37,769 nucleotides of DNA from an uncultured Flavobacteriales bacterium (GTDB lineage: Bacteria > Bacteroidota > Bacteroidia > Flavobacteriales > Flavobacteriaceae): assembly GCA_913031385.1 (NCBI GenBank), contig CAJWCT010000005.1:1-37769 (forward strand), written 5' to 3'. The position numbers and the translations under genes are program-made. Within the stretch, counting starts at the first letter, position 1. Every line of letters begins with the position of its first letter. Shown here in pieces: positions 1-10,277 of the stretch. Below the pieces are notes generated by a model. That model did not search any database. It had not been told where the DNA came from and saw nothing but the letters and a program-made list of their open reading frames with translations.

Positions 1-2954
1 TTTTTAATTCCTAATTTATTCCAGTCAATTATTAGTTCTATGTTTTCATCTTTATCAGACCATGATCCAATTACAATGAGTACTTTGTCGTTGTGTTTAT
101 AGATTGTAGATTTAATTTTATTATTATCTATTTTAATTGGTGATTTTTCTACCCAGTAACCCAACATTTCACTATTTTCTATATCAAATTCCTTAAATAA
201 ATTCCAAATCGCTCCTGGGTTGTATATGTGATATACTCGAGTAGTCATCCCATATATTAGTCCATGATATGGTCTACCTCCTTTTTCAAGCATTTCACCT
301 GTTAGTCCAAATGGAATTCCAGAGACTTCTGTTAGCCAGTAATCAGGTTCTAGATCATACTGAAAATATTCACCAAACCATAACCTAGATATATATGGGA
401 AGTGTTCCATATAAAGAAATGCACTGTTAATAAATCCATCTCTATGGTTATATTGATTTGCTGAGTGAAGATCAATTACAAATGAATCTCTATGCTTATT
501 AAAAACATTTGCTATTCTTTTTACGGTTGCTCTGCTGAAGGCTATATCATCTAAGTAAAGACCATCAATTTTGTTATTTTTTGCAAGCCAGTTTATCCCT
601 TCTATGTAGTAATTTGTCCATCTTGAAGTTCCTTTATTTAGTATTGCAGCATCATTTACTTCTGTAGCGTGCCATGCTGAATGATAGTTTGATTTAAAGT
701 GTTCTTGTAACCAGCTATGTCCTCCTCCTTTGCCATCATTTAATATTTCATCTCCAAGACTTTTTAGTGCAAATAACTCATGGGCTTTATAGCTGAGTTC
801 TCGAATGGTATTGTAGAGTTTAACTCTAATTCCTTTACTATGTGCCTCTTCTATGTATGCTTTTTGTTTTTCTATGTTGTAGAATGGGTAATTAATGTAT
901 GGGTTTATTTCATTAGCATGGTGCACATTTACTATGGTTCCATTAAATTTAATTACTGAGTCTACTGGAACATATTTATGTACAAATCTTGTGTTGAAAT
1001 GTTCTTTAGTATCAATGGTTTTAAATGGTGTAATTAAAAATCTAATGTTAAAATTAAGCGTTTCACCCTCTTTCATAGACCTCTCTCCACTATAATTTTC
1101 TATGTTTACAATACCATTTTCTGATGTGATGTTAATTCCACCTTTTTTATTATTATACCATGAATTTGGAAGATTTAATGGCTTTGCCTGGTAAAAATTT
1201 GTATTTAGTGGACGTTCATAGGTTTCATCTCTTAGGACGTACTGAATTCCCTTATTAATGTTTCCTAACCATGCACCTTCTTGATGTTTTGTAACATCCC
1301 ATTTCCATGTAATATTTTCATTAAATTTTCCTCCTTTGAGTCCTAGTCCAAGTATGTACTTTGCAGCTTCTTTTTCCATTGGAATTTGAAGTTTTATGTC
1401 TTTGATATTAACATCTTTGTTTGCAATTATATTTATTTTATAATCTAGCATTCCATCGTATTCTAAGACACCTGATATATTCATAGTAAAATCATTAGAA
1501 ATGTTGGTAGATTTCCAATAAGTGCTACTTTTATGAGTTTGATTGATTTTATATGAATTTGTTTTCCATTCCACCTTCAAGTTATTTTTTCTAATAATAT
1601 CGAACTTTATTGGGTGGGCTAATATACCTTCTTTTTCTTCTTTTAATTTTGTCATTTCTTCAGTGAAATAGGAGAATATATTTTCTGGAAAACCAAAGTT
1701 ATTTAGTTTAATATCTCTACCAAGAATGCTAATTATATTATTAGATACACTCACTGGTGTAAATGGTTTAATGATGAAATCTTTACCTGTTCCTATTGTT
1801 GAATTTAACCATCTCATACGAGACATATTTTTAGGGTTATCATCACCATAGTTGGCAATGCCTTTATCAGATACATTTAATTCAACGAAGATAGTATCAG
1901 CTGTAAAATTTTTTGGATTAATTATGATTTGACTCATATAAGATCCTTTTTTTGTATTTTCTGGAATTTCTACTCCAAACCAAAGTGCTTGTGTTTTTCC
2001 ACTATTTACAGATATTGTTTTACTAAACTCTTTACCATTTAAATCTATCCCACCTTTATTAAAACAGGTGATCATTTCTTTCTTAATTTTGTATCCATTT
2101 TTGCTTTTAAAATCCAAGAAATTTATGTCGATATCTTCTAGTCTTTTATTTGGTGAAAAAATTCCAATTTGGAATGAATAAAATTCTCCCTTAAAAACAT
2201 TATCAGATATTCCGTTAATTTTTTTAGTTTCAGAAATCCATCGAAAAGGTAAGAAATCCACCATTTTTATGGGGTTTTCTCTATATTCTGGAAATAGATA
2301 ATAGTCTTTGGGAAAATTGTTTATGAATTTTGAGACTTCTTTTTTTGTGGCTATTACTTCCATAGGGTAGAAGCTATGGAAGTCATCTATGGCCTGCATG
2401 CTAATTATTTTTGCTTTTGCAATATTTGATACAGTTTCTAAATTTAATTTAACCTCTGATAACCAAGATTTATCTAAAGATTCTTTTGGTTTATTGTATG
2501 TAAGTTTTGGGTAGTATCCCCCTGTTGATGAGTGAGGGAGAAAGTATACATAATATGTATTTGATCCTTTATTTGGTTTAAAGATAAGATGTCCAAATTC
2601 GTTATTACTTTCAATGACATACTTTTTGTTAATTACTGTATTTGATTTTGTATCTACAATGATTATATCTTTTTCATTGGGCTGATTATCTCTTCTTCGC
2701 CATGGGATAATAGCTTGCGTTATATTATTTGATGGATCTGTTGTTTGTATAACGACTCTGTGATTTCCATAAGATTCAAATGCTTTAGTATAATTTGGGT
2801 GATCCCAGTTTCCACTTTCATAGATAAGTTCATAATTAGATGCAGGACTGTTTTTTTCACGAAAATTTATTGTTTCTGTATTTTTTTGTGAGCATGAAAA
2901 TGTAACAATGATAAATAGAGCAAGTAGTTTTTTGATATGTTTATATGTTTTCAA
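1..2954 (-). CDS. Putative lipoprotein glycoside hydrolase (GH123/DUF6067-like), C-terminus truncated by window start
   Basis: Not in ORF track because it runs off the window. Minus-strand frame is open; N-term reads (TTG start) LKTYKHIKKLLALFIIVTFSCSQKN (lipobox); internal GINWLAKNNKIDGLYLDDIA and ...YINYPFYNIEKQKAYIEEAH; last residues SDKDENIELIIDWNKLGIK. Start codon uncertain. Confidence 0.7.
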   Translation of the reverse strand, partial: MKTYKHIKKLLALFIIVTFSCSQKNTETINFREKNSPASNYELIYESGNWDHPNYTKAFESYGNHRVVIQTTDPSNNITQAIIPWRRRDNQPNEKDIIIVDTKSNTVINKKYVIESNNEFGHLIFKPNKGSNTYYVYFLPHSSTGGYYPKLTYNKPKESLDKSWLSEVKLNLETVSNIAKAKIISMQAIDDFHSFYPMEVIATKKEVSKFINNFPKDYYLFPEYRENPIKMVDFLPFRWISETKKINGISDNVFKGEFYSFQIGIFSPNKRLEDIDINFLDFKSKNGYKIKKEMITCFNKGGIDLNGKEFSKTISVNSGKTQALWFGVEIPENTKKGSYMSQIIINPKNFTADTIFVELNVSDKGIANYGDDNPKNMSRMRWLNSTIGTGKDFIIKPFTPVSVSNNIISILGRDIKLNNFGFPENIFSYFTEEMTKLKEEKEGILAHPIKFDIIRKNNLKVEWKTNSYKINQTHKSSTYWKSTNISNDFTMNISGVLEYDGMLDYKINIIANKDVNIKDIKLQIPMEKEAAKYILGLGLKGGKFNENITWKWDVTKHQEGAWLGNINKGIQYVLRDETYERPLNTNFYQAKPLNLPNSWYNNKKGGINITSENGIVNIENYSGERSMKEGETLNFNIRFLITPFKTIDTKEHFNTRFVHKYVPVDSVIKFNGTIVNVHHANEINPYINYPFYNIEKQKAYIEEAHSKGIRVKLYNTIRELSYKAHELFALKSLGDEILNDGKGGGHSWLQEHFKSNYHSAWHATEVNDAAILNKGTSRWTNYYIEGINWLAKNNKIDGLYLDDIAFSRATVKRIANVFNKHRDSFVIDLHSANQYNHRDGFINSAFLYMEHFPYISRLWFGEYFQYDLEPDYWLTEVSGIPFGLTGEMLEKGGRPYHGLIYGMTTRVYHIYNPGAIWNLFKEFDIENSEMLGYWVEKSPIKIDNNKIKSTIYKHNDKVLIVIGSWSDKDENIELIIDWNKLGIK

Positions 2955-2959
2955 AATAG

Positions 2960-5476
2960 TTAATATTCTAAGTTGTACATCTGTCCTTTTTCAGTAGGAA
3001 ATTCTATGTATCCATTTTTGCTTTTAATTTGAACTTGATTTCCATTTGAAAAAACTTTTACTGTATTATTAGCACTGATTATACAATTTTTTCCTGCTTT
3101 TGAGAGTATTTCTACTTTTTTTGTAACACCATTTTCCCATTCTAAATTGAGTTCAAAAGCACCACGTGTACATACCCCATAAAATTTTCCTGAATTCCAT
3201 TCTTTAGGTAATGCTGGTAGCAATTGAATAACGTCTTCATGTGATTGAACTAACATCTCAGAAATAGCAGCTGTTACCCCTAAAGTACCATCTACTTGTA
3301 GTGGAGTATAGCATTTTGCAAATAGGGATAGATAGCACTGTTCTTGAAGGTATCCTTTATATATGGAGTTTGCACGATCTCCATCTGAAAGTCTTGCCCA
3401 TAACGCCATTTTCCAAGCTCTTGAAAAACCTGTTCCACCATCACCTCTCTGCTCAAGCACTGCTTTAATTGGATCTATTAATTCAGGGGTTTTTGCTGTA
3501 GAAAGTACATTTCCTGGAAATAATCCATACATATGCGAAAAATGTCTGTGTTTATCTTCTAACTGTCCAAAATCTTCCATCCATTCTTGTAAGGTACCGT
3601 CTTCACCTACTTGTGAAGGAACTAAACGTTCTCTAGCATTTAATACTTTATCTGCATATTCTCTATCTTTTTTTAGAATCTCTGTGGCTTTTCCATAGTA
3701 GCTAAATAAGTCTTTTAAAATTTGTATGTCCATGGTGGCTCCTGCAGTTATGGTTGTAAAATAATACATCCCCGTTACCTCATCATAGAAATATTCATAC
3801 CCAGGACCTTCAGGTGGATTTTCTGGTGAATTTGATGGATTTGTAACCAACCATTTTCCATTTGGATGTTCTACAAGAAATCCCATGAAAAAGTCAACAG
3901 AACCTTTTATAATCGGGTATATTTTTTTTAAAAAATTAATATCTTGGGTATATAAGTAATGTTCCCATATATGTGTTGTCAGCCATGCTCCACCAACGGT
4001 AAATGTTCCCCATGTAGGTCCATCCATTGGTGCTGCTACACGCCAAATATCTGTGTTTTGGTGAAATACCCATCCTTTTGACCCATAATGTTCTTTTGCA
4101 ACTTCAGCTCCTTGATCAGTAAGTTCTTCAATCATTTTAAATAATGGTTGGGTTAATTCAGAAAGATTGGATGCTTCTGCTGGCCAGTAATTCATTTCGG
4201 TGTTTATATTGGTTGTGTACTTAGAATCCCATGAAGGATTCATGTCTTCATTCCATATTCCTTGTAAATTAGTTGGCTGTGTTCCAGGTCTGCTTGAAGA
4301 AATTAATATATACCTACCAAACTGATAAGATAAGGATGCCATTTGTGGATCTGGATCTTTTTGTATACTTATCATTCTTTCATCTGTAGGAAGAAAAGAA
4401 GTAGGAGTAACTGGTAAGTTTAAGCTTACACGACTAAATAGATTTTGATAATCTTCTACAGAACTTTCTCGTATTGTCTTATAATCTTTGTCTTTTAAAT
4501 TGTTTAAGTAATTTTGAACACGGATTTTTTCATTTCCACTGACATCTTTATAATTATTAAAATTTGTAGCAGCGGCAAAGTAAATGGTGACAGAATTAGC
4601 GTTATCAACATGTATACGTGTTCCTTTTCTTTCTACTTTTCCACCTTCAGGGTGTACTTGTAGTCGTGCTTCGTATTTAAGTTTTCCATCTATTCCTAGA
4701 TAGTCAGCAGATTTTCCAGTAAGAATTAATTCATTTTCACCTTCTCCATCCATACGAAAATAGTCTGTTGCATAATTAGAATGTGCACTATTTCTTACTC
4801 CTCTTAATTCGGTTTCAAAACTAACCATTCCTGGTTCACTCGCAGTTAATCTAATAGCAATCGTTTGGTCTACATGTGAAGAAAAAACTTCGCGCAGGTA
4901 AGTAACACCATTGATTGTGTATTCTACACCTGTAATACCTTCGGAGAGATCTAACCATCTCTTGTAATTTTCTGATTCTTGATCCTCATTAAAAAATAGA
5001 TGCAGATTAGCGAGAGACTGGTATTTTTGTTGTTCAACAGGGTAACCCATTAAATGTCTACCAAATAGTTTATGTGCTTCAATAGGTTTTCCTTCGAAAA
5101 TAAGTTTTTGTATTTTAGGTAATACTTTATAACCCCCCTTTACCACTGTAGAATAGGGACCTCCTGACCAGTACGTATCTTCATTTAATTGTATTCTTTC
5201 TTCTTTAATACCTCCAAAAACCATAGCACCAAGTCTCCCATTTCCTACGGGTAGTGCCTTTTCCCATTCTTTTGCTGGTTTAGTGTACCACATTAATGTA
5301 GAAGGATTAAAAGATTTCTTTACGATACTCTCGGTTATTGGGCTTAAAAATGTAGAATTATCTATATTTTGTGTTTTTTCATCATTTTTGCAAGAAATTA
5401 ATATAATACAGAAAAAAAGTATCATTCTCATATTTAAATGGTTTATGTTGTTATCAAATTTATGATTTAAAATCAT
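2960..5476 (-). CDS. Glycoside hydrolase family 95 (alpha-L-fucosidase/alpha-L-galactosidase type), lipoprotein
   Basis: WYTKPAKEWEKALPVGNGRLGAMVFGGIKEERIQLNEDTYWSGGP, TTNINTEMNYWPAEASNLSEL, NPSNSPENPP are GH95 signatures; FFCIILISCKN lipobox. True start probably internal Met (position 16 or 18). Confidence 0.93.
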   Translation of the reverse strand: MILNHKFDNNINHLNMRMILFFCIILISCKNDEKTQNIDNSTFLSPITESIVKKSFNPSTLMWYTKPAKEWEKALPVGNGRLGAMVFGGIKEERIQLNEDTYWSGGPYSTVVKGGYKVLPKIQKLIFEGKPIEAHKLFGRHLMGYPVEQQKYQSLANLHLFFNEDQESENYKRWLDLSEGITGVEYTINGVTYLREVFSSHVDQTIAIRLTASEPGMVSFETELRGVRNSAHSNYATDYFRMDGEGENELILTGKSADYLGIDGKLKYEARLQVHPEGGKVERKGTRIHVDNANSVTIYFAAATNFNNYKDVSGNEKIRVQNYLNNLKDKDYKTIRESSVEDYQNLFSRVSLNLPVTPTSFLPTDERMISIQKDPDPQMASLSYQFGRYILISSSRPGTQPTNLQGIWNEDMNPSWDSKYTTNINTEMNYWPAEASNLSELTQPLFKMIEELTDQGAEVAKEHYGSKGWVFHQNTDIWRVAAPMDGPTWGTFTVGGAWLTTHIWEHYLYTQDINFLKKIYPIIKGSVDFFMGFLVEHPNGKWLVTNPSNSPENPPEGPGYEYFYDEVTGMYYFTTITAGATMDIQILKDLFSYYGKATEILKKDREYADKVLNARERLVPSQVGEDGTLQEWMEDFGQLEDKHRHFSHMYGLFPGNVLSTAKTPELIDPIKAVLEQRGDGGTGFSRAWKMALWARLSDGDRANSIYKGYLQEQCYLSLFAKCYTPLQVDGTLGVTAAISEMLVQSHEDVIQLLPALPKEWNSGKFYGVCTRGAFELNLEWENGVTKKVEILSKAGKNCIISANNTVKVFSNGNQVQIKSKNGYIEFPTEKGQMYNLEY

Positions 5477-5494
5477 TATATCAATATTTTAATT

Positions 5495-7906
5495 TTAATC
5501 TGAAACTGTAATTACATAGTCTCCATTATTTAATCTGAATTTTCCACTTTCAAGACCATTGATATCTTTTACTTCGATATTGTTTGATCTGATTTTTATT
5601 TGTTGTGAAAAAGAAACTGGTAATGAGACATTAGCAATACTGCCTTTGGGAATTGATATTTCATAACGATATGATTCTGAAGATTCTTTTTTCCAATTGG
5701 ATACAATTTTCCCAAAAGGAGAGTTATAGGTAGAGTTTACATGATCAAGTCCTTTTGGTGTTGAAGGATTTAGAATAAATTCTTTAAACCCAGGATGTTT
5801 TGGGTCGGGTCGTATTCCACCCAACCAACGATAATACCATTCTGTTACTACTCCAAACATAGGATGTGAGTTTGAAAAATAGTTATCACTTTCTTTCCAA
5901 GTTTCCCAAATTGTAGTAGCTCCCTGATCTATCATATATCCCCAGCCTGGATATTCTGTACTGTTTACAACATTAAAGACAGCTTCAGGAGATATGTGTT
6001 TGGAAAGTGTTTCTAGTATGTATTTGGTTCCAAAAATACCTGTGCTAAAATGTGCTGAAGGACCATTTTCTACAGCTTTTAATAGAGAATCTTTTGCAGC
6101 TTCAATCTCATTATTAGGGATAATATTATGATAGAGTAATGAGGAGAATAAAGTTTGACGGTTAATTTCTCCTTTAACTGGCTGATCCCAGAATTTAGCT
6201 TTTATTATTTTTTCAAGTTTTTGGGATAGATTATTATATTTCTTTTCATTTAGTTTATCGTTCATTAGCGAAGAAAATAATTTCATAATTCGAGCAGACT
6301 GGAGGTAATGCAGTGTGCCTGTTAATTCTACAGGAACAGGCTCTAATGATTCGTGATCACTTAGGCCTTTATCAACAATACCATTGGGATGAATTCTTTC
6401 AGCTTTATCCATCCACTCATTGTTTAGTGTATATAGTTCTTTAATAATTTCTGTGTCGTTATAGTATAGGTATAGGTAGTACTGGGTTATAAGGAATGCT
6501 GATTCCCAACTTAGCCCACAATAGTTTATTCCTACAAATGGAGCAGTATCAATAAATATAGAATCATTCATTGCATCCACCCAATCGTATATGGTTTTAC
6601 GGTAAAATGACTGCATGTCAAAATTATATATAAAAGATTCACTAGTAGCATTTAAATCTCCACCATACCCAAATTTTTCTCTTGCTGGACAGTCAGATTG
6701 TACGCTGATAAGATTTGCTAAGAACGTTCTCTTAGCTGCTTCTTGTATTGAATTTAATAGCTCTGAAGAAGAAGAGAAACTACTTTCATTAGTCACGTTA
6801 GAATGCATAGATAGTCCAATGATATCTGATATTTCAGGTTTTTTCTTTAGACCATCGATATCCATATATCGATAGGCGTGGTAGGTAAATTCAGGTTTGT
6901 ACCATGTACTTGTATTCTCACCAATTATGTAGCTGTCTGTCTGCCATGCAATTTCAGGAGCTCCTGGACCGCCAGTACCTTTATTTTTGATTTGGCCAGT
7001 TACGGCAGTCATAGTATTCAGTGTTCCATCGTTATAAATTCTTTCACCAAATCTAAAAGTAATAGTATCATCTGTGTTTCCAGATATCTTTATTTTGTAG
7101 GTACCAGTAAAATTTTCACCCATATCAACAACCCATACTCCTGGTCCAGAAGAATAGATATCTTTAGGAACTATCTCTTTAGTTATTTGAACGGGTGGGA
7201 AGAAAGTTTTTTCAAGCTTTCCACCAGGAGAATCGCTTACTTGCACATTTTTCCATGATTTATCATCAAAACCTGGAGCACTCCATTTTTTTATTTCTTT
7301 TCTTGCATCATAGTATGTACCTATATAAACACTGTTTTTTATTATTGGTCCATAAGCATATTTCCATGAGGAATCAGAAACTATTTCTTTAGATTTTCCA
7401 TCGTTATATGTAATAATTAGTTTTGATATGAAACTAGGTTTTCCAACGTTGATCTCCTTTCTTAGATTTATTCTACCCCACATTTTAAGTGGAAGAGGAT
7501 TGTAAAAACCATTTCCAAGAGATACCCCTAAGCAATTTTCACCATTTTTAATGAGTGAAGTAACATCGTACTCACTATAGTATATTTTTTTTGTGTAGTC
7601 AGTCCATGCTGGATCTAGCACATTTTTTCCTACTCTTTTTTCATTTATCGTGGCAATGTAATAACCGGCGGAAGTAATATAAAGTTTTGCATTTTTAATG
7701 GATTTATTTACACTAAACTCTTTGCGAAAAAGAGGAGATGGATCCTCTAGGTAGAATAAGGAATCAGTTTCTGGCAATTTTCTACTATCCTGAATCCATT
7801 TTGCATTGCCATCATTGAAAACAATTTCTTCTTTTATTTTTTTTACTTCAGAGCATGAAAATGTGAAAATAGCAGTTACTAAAAAAAGATTTTTAATATG
7901 GGTCAT
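5495..7906 (-). CDS. Glycoside hydrolase family 78 alpha-L-rhamnosidase, lipoprotein
   Basis: Bac_rhamnosid-type N-terminal (AKLYITSAGYYIATINEKRVGKNVLDPAWTDYTKKIYYSEYDVT) and catalytic region (SDCPAREKFGYGGDLNAT, GATTIWETWKE); lipobox AIFTFSCSEV. Confidence 0.93.
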   Translation of the reverse strand: MTHIKNLFLVTAIFTFSCSEVKKIKEEIVFNDGNAKWIQDSRKLPETDSLFYLEDPSPLFRKEFSVNKSIKNAKLYITSAGYYIATINEKRVGKNVLDPAWTDYTKKIYYSEYDVTSLIKNGENCLGVSLGNGFYNPLPLKMWGRINLRKEINVGKPSFISKLIITYNDGKSKEIVSDSSWKYAYGPIIKNSVYIGTYYDARKEIKKWSAPGFDDKSWKNVQVSDSPGGKLEKTFFPPVQITKEIVPKDIYSSGPGVWVVDMGENFTGTYKIKISGNTDDTITFRFGERIYNDGTLNTMTAVTGQIKNKGTGGPGAPEIAWQTDSYIIGENTSTWYKPEFTYHAYRYMDIDGLKKKPEISDIIGLSMHSNVTNESSFSSSSELLNSIQEAAKRTFLANLISVQSDCPAREKFGYGGDLNATSESFIYNFDMQSFYRKTIYDWVDAMNDSIFIDTAPFVGINYCGLSWESAFLITQYYLYLYYNDTEIIKELYTLNNEWMDKAERIHPNGIVDKGLSDHESLEPVPVELTGTLHYLQSARIMKLFSSLMNDKLNEKKYNNLSQKLEKIIKAKFWDQPVKGEINRQTLFSSLLYHNIIPNNEIEAAKDSLLKAVENGPSAHFSTGIFGTKYILETLSKHISPEAVFNVVNSTEYPGWGYMIDQGATTIWETWKESDNYFSNSHPMFGVVTEWYYRWLGGIRPDPKHPGFKEFILNPSTPKGLDHVNSTYNSPFGKIVSNWKKESSESYRYEISIPKGSIANVSLPVSFSQQIKIRSNNIEVKDINGLESGKFRLNNGDYVITVSD

Positions 7907-8005
7907 TAGGAATTAATTTATAGTAAAGTAATTAATTTCAATATAATGATAGTTTTTAATTATAGTAAAATGGAAATAAATGTTTTTCTTTTTTTTGATA
8001 TATAA

Positions 8006-8032
8006 AAAAACCCAACGTTTAGTTGGGTTTTT
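8006..8032. terminator. Rho-independent terminator, probably bidirectional
   Basis: AAAAACCCAACGTTTAGTTGGGTTTTT: 8-bp stem AACCCAAC/GTTGGGTT with flanking A and T runs, downstream of the 8054..8587 minus gene. Confidence 0.85.
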
Positions 8033-8053
8033 AATATTATAAGTTGGTAATTT

Positions 8054-8587
8054 TTAGTCTTGTAGAGACATCATCATTCCAGTAGCATCAAAGTAATCTC
8101 CCACAGTAAGAATTAAACCATTTTCATCAAAATCCCAGTAATGATAAGATCTAAGAGTTACATCTTTTTGAGATTCAGTATGTGTAGCTGTCCATACCCC
8201 ATAAACTCTAACACTTCCATTTAAATTACCTAATGAATCACTTCCTGGTAACCAGTAAGTAACATTAAAATTCATGTTTTCAAATTCATCTTGATATCCT
8301 TTAATATCGCTAATAAAGCCATCTTTATCTTGCATCTCTGAACCATATCTTGGGGGTTCATGTTGTAAATCATCAGATAGCAATGCTATTTGAGATTCTA
8401 AATCTTCAACTTCATGCAGTTGCATAAATTTTTGAGCAACTTCTAAATTTGCTGCATAATTTTCATTTGTGTTGTGATCATGATCACTAGCTGCATTGTC
8501 AACATCAACTCCGTCAGCTGTGTATAAGTATGCTATGACAAAACCTACTAAAAAAGCTACTAAAGTCATTAAATTAATATTTTTCAT
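8054..8587 (-). CDS. Membrane-anchored/secreted NTF2-like (SnoaL-type) protein of unknown function
   Basis: N-terminal hydrophobic segment; LEVAQKFMQLHEVEDLESQIALLSDD...VRVYGVWTATHTESQKDVTLRSYHYWDFDENGLI resembles the NTF2 fold. Confidence 0.6.
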   Translation of the reverse strand: MKNINLMTLVAFLVGFVIAYLYTADGVDVDNAASDHDHNTNENYAANLEVAQKFMQLHEVEDLESQIALLSDDLQHEPPRYGSEMQDKDGFISDIKGYQDEFENMNFNVTYWLPGSDSLGNLNGSVRVYGVWTATHTESQKDVTLRSYHYWDFDENGLILTVGDYFDATGMMMSLQD

Positions 8588-8738
8588 TGTAAATAAATTT
8601 ATAGTTTTAAAAAATTAAAGCTCAAGATTAACTATAAATCGTTAATATTTTGTTCTTTAAGAATATTATTTTTCAAATTTTAGTTATTTAATAGAGACCA
8701 TAAATTAATAATCTTAAAAAATTTATTATATTCATTAT

Positions 8739-10277
8739 ATGGTAAAGAGATTATTTATTTTTCTTGTTACTTCTACATTTTTTTTCTCATGTGAGATGTT
8801 TATTCCTGATTTTTCTAAAGAAAATCCAAATGTTATTTTGTTTTTTGTTGATGATTTAGGATATGGAGAATTAGGAGTTTATGGACAGAGAATAATTCAG
8901 ACAAGAAATATTGATGCTTTAGCAAATAATGGAGTGCTATTTACTCAATTTTATTCAGGATCACCTGTTTGTGCTCCGTCTAGAAGTGTTCTATTAACAG
9001 GAATGCATTCGGGTCATACTTACATAAGGGGTAATCATGAATGGGGTGAAAGGGGTGATGTGTGGAGTTATGAAAAGATGTCTGAAGATTCTAATTTAGA
9101 GGGTCAATATCCTATTAAAAAAAGTACTATAACTTTAAGTAAAGTGCTATCAGAAGGTGGATATAAGACTGGTATGGTTGGGAAATGGGGTCTTGGTGGA
9201 CCAAACTCAACTTCTGTACCAACTACTATGGGATTTGATTATTTTTATGGTTACAACTGTCAGAGAATAGCACATAATCTATATCCTCCCCATTTGTGGG
9301 AAAATGAAAATAAAGTACTCTTGGATAACGAATTAGTGTCACCTAGAACAAAACTGGATGAAGGTGCTGACCCATATGATGATAGTAGTTATGATTTATT
9401 TTTTCAAAATGATTATGCCCCAGATCTTATGCATCAGAAGGCATTAGAATTTATAAATGAGAATAAAAATGATCCTTTTTTTCTTTACTATGCGTCTCCA
9501 TTACCTCACGCTCCTCTACAAGTTCCTAAGCCACTAATAGAAAAGTATAAAAATTTAATTGGAAAAGAAGAACCATACCTTGGAGATAATGGCTACTTCC
9601 CTCATAGAAATCCAAAAGCTGCTTATGCTGCTATGATTGAATACATTGACATTCAGGTTGGTGAAATCATTCAGAAATTAAAGGATGAGGGGATATATGA
9701 GAATACAATAATTATGTTTACAAGCGATAATGGTCCAACTTATGCTGGTGGTGTTGATGCTAATTATTTTAATAGTACTGGAATTTTTCAAAATGATAAA
9801 AGTAGAATGAAAGGGTATACTTATGAGGGTGGTATAAGGGTACCATTTATTGTCTCATGGCCAGAAAAAATAAAAAATAATAGAGTAGAAAATGAGATTT
9901 CTGCTAGTTATGATTTGTTTCCTACTATATGTGATATGATTAAAATTCCTTATCCTAAGACCCTTGATGGAATCAGCTTAAAATCGACAATATTAAATGA
10001 AGGAAATCAAAATCATCATGAATATTTATATTGGGAATTTCCTGCATATAATGGTCAACAGGCCATAAGATTAGGGAAATGGAAGGCAATTAGAAATAAT
10101 ATTTTTAAAGGAAATAAGTCCATTGAATTGTATGATTTAGAAAAGGATTTAAAAGAGACTAATGATTTAGCAGACTCTAATCCAACTATTATTAAGAAAG
10201 TTGAAGAAATATTTCTTAAAGAACATGTTAAGTCAGAGATAGATAGATTTAGGCTTGGTTATATTGATGAAGAATAA
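8739..10277 (+). CDS. Sulfatase (type I, formylglycine-dependent; arylsulfatase family), lipoprotein
   Basis: NVILFFVDDLGYGELGVYGQ and CAPSRSVLLTGMHSGH (C-x-P-S-R; Cys codon at 8970..8972); lipobox TFFFSCEM. Confidence 0.96.
   Translation: MVKRLFIFLVTSTFFFSCEMFIPDFSKENPNVILFFVDDLGYGELGVYGQRIIQTRNIDALANNGVLFTQFYSGSPVCAPSRSVLLTGMHSGHTYIRGNHEWGERGDVWSYEKMSEDSNLEGQYPIKKSTITLSKVLSEGGYKTGMVGKWGLGGPNSTSVPTTMGFDYFYGYNCQRIAHNLYPPHLWENENKVLLDNELVSPRTKLDEGADPYDDSSYDLFFQNDYAPDLMHQKALEFINENKNDPFFLYYASPLPHAPLQVPKPLIEKYKNLIGKEEPYLGDNGYFPHRNPKAAYAAMIEYIDIQVGEIIQKLKDEGIYENTIIMFTSDNGPTYAGGVDANYFNSTGIFQNDKSRMKGYTYEGGIRVPFIVSWPEKIKNNRVENEISASYDLFPTICDMIKIPYPKTLDGISLKSTILNEGNQNHHEYLYWEFPAYNGQQAIRLGKWKAIRNNIFKGNKSIELYDLEKDLKETNDLADSNPTIIKKVEEIFLKEHVKSEIDRFRLGYIDEE

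Noticed and set aside
895-1095. Plus-strand 66-aa ORF
   Set aside because: Antisense to the partial glycoside hydrolase reading frame that runs off the window start.
3363-3698. Plus-strand 111-aa ORF
   Set aside because: Antisense to the well-supported GH95 gene; low-complexity translation with no recognisable domain.
6615-7392. Plus-strand ORFs of 86, 126 and 65 aa
   Set aside because: Entirely antisense within the GH78 gene; no family features.
8600-8738. Possible regulatory inverted repeats (e.g. TTCTTTAAGAA) upstream of the sulfatase
   Set aside because: Imperfect and expected by chance in such AT-rich DNA; no promoter motif clearly associated.
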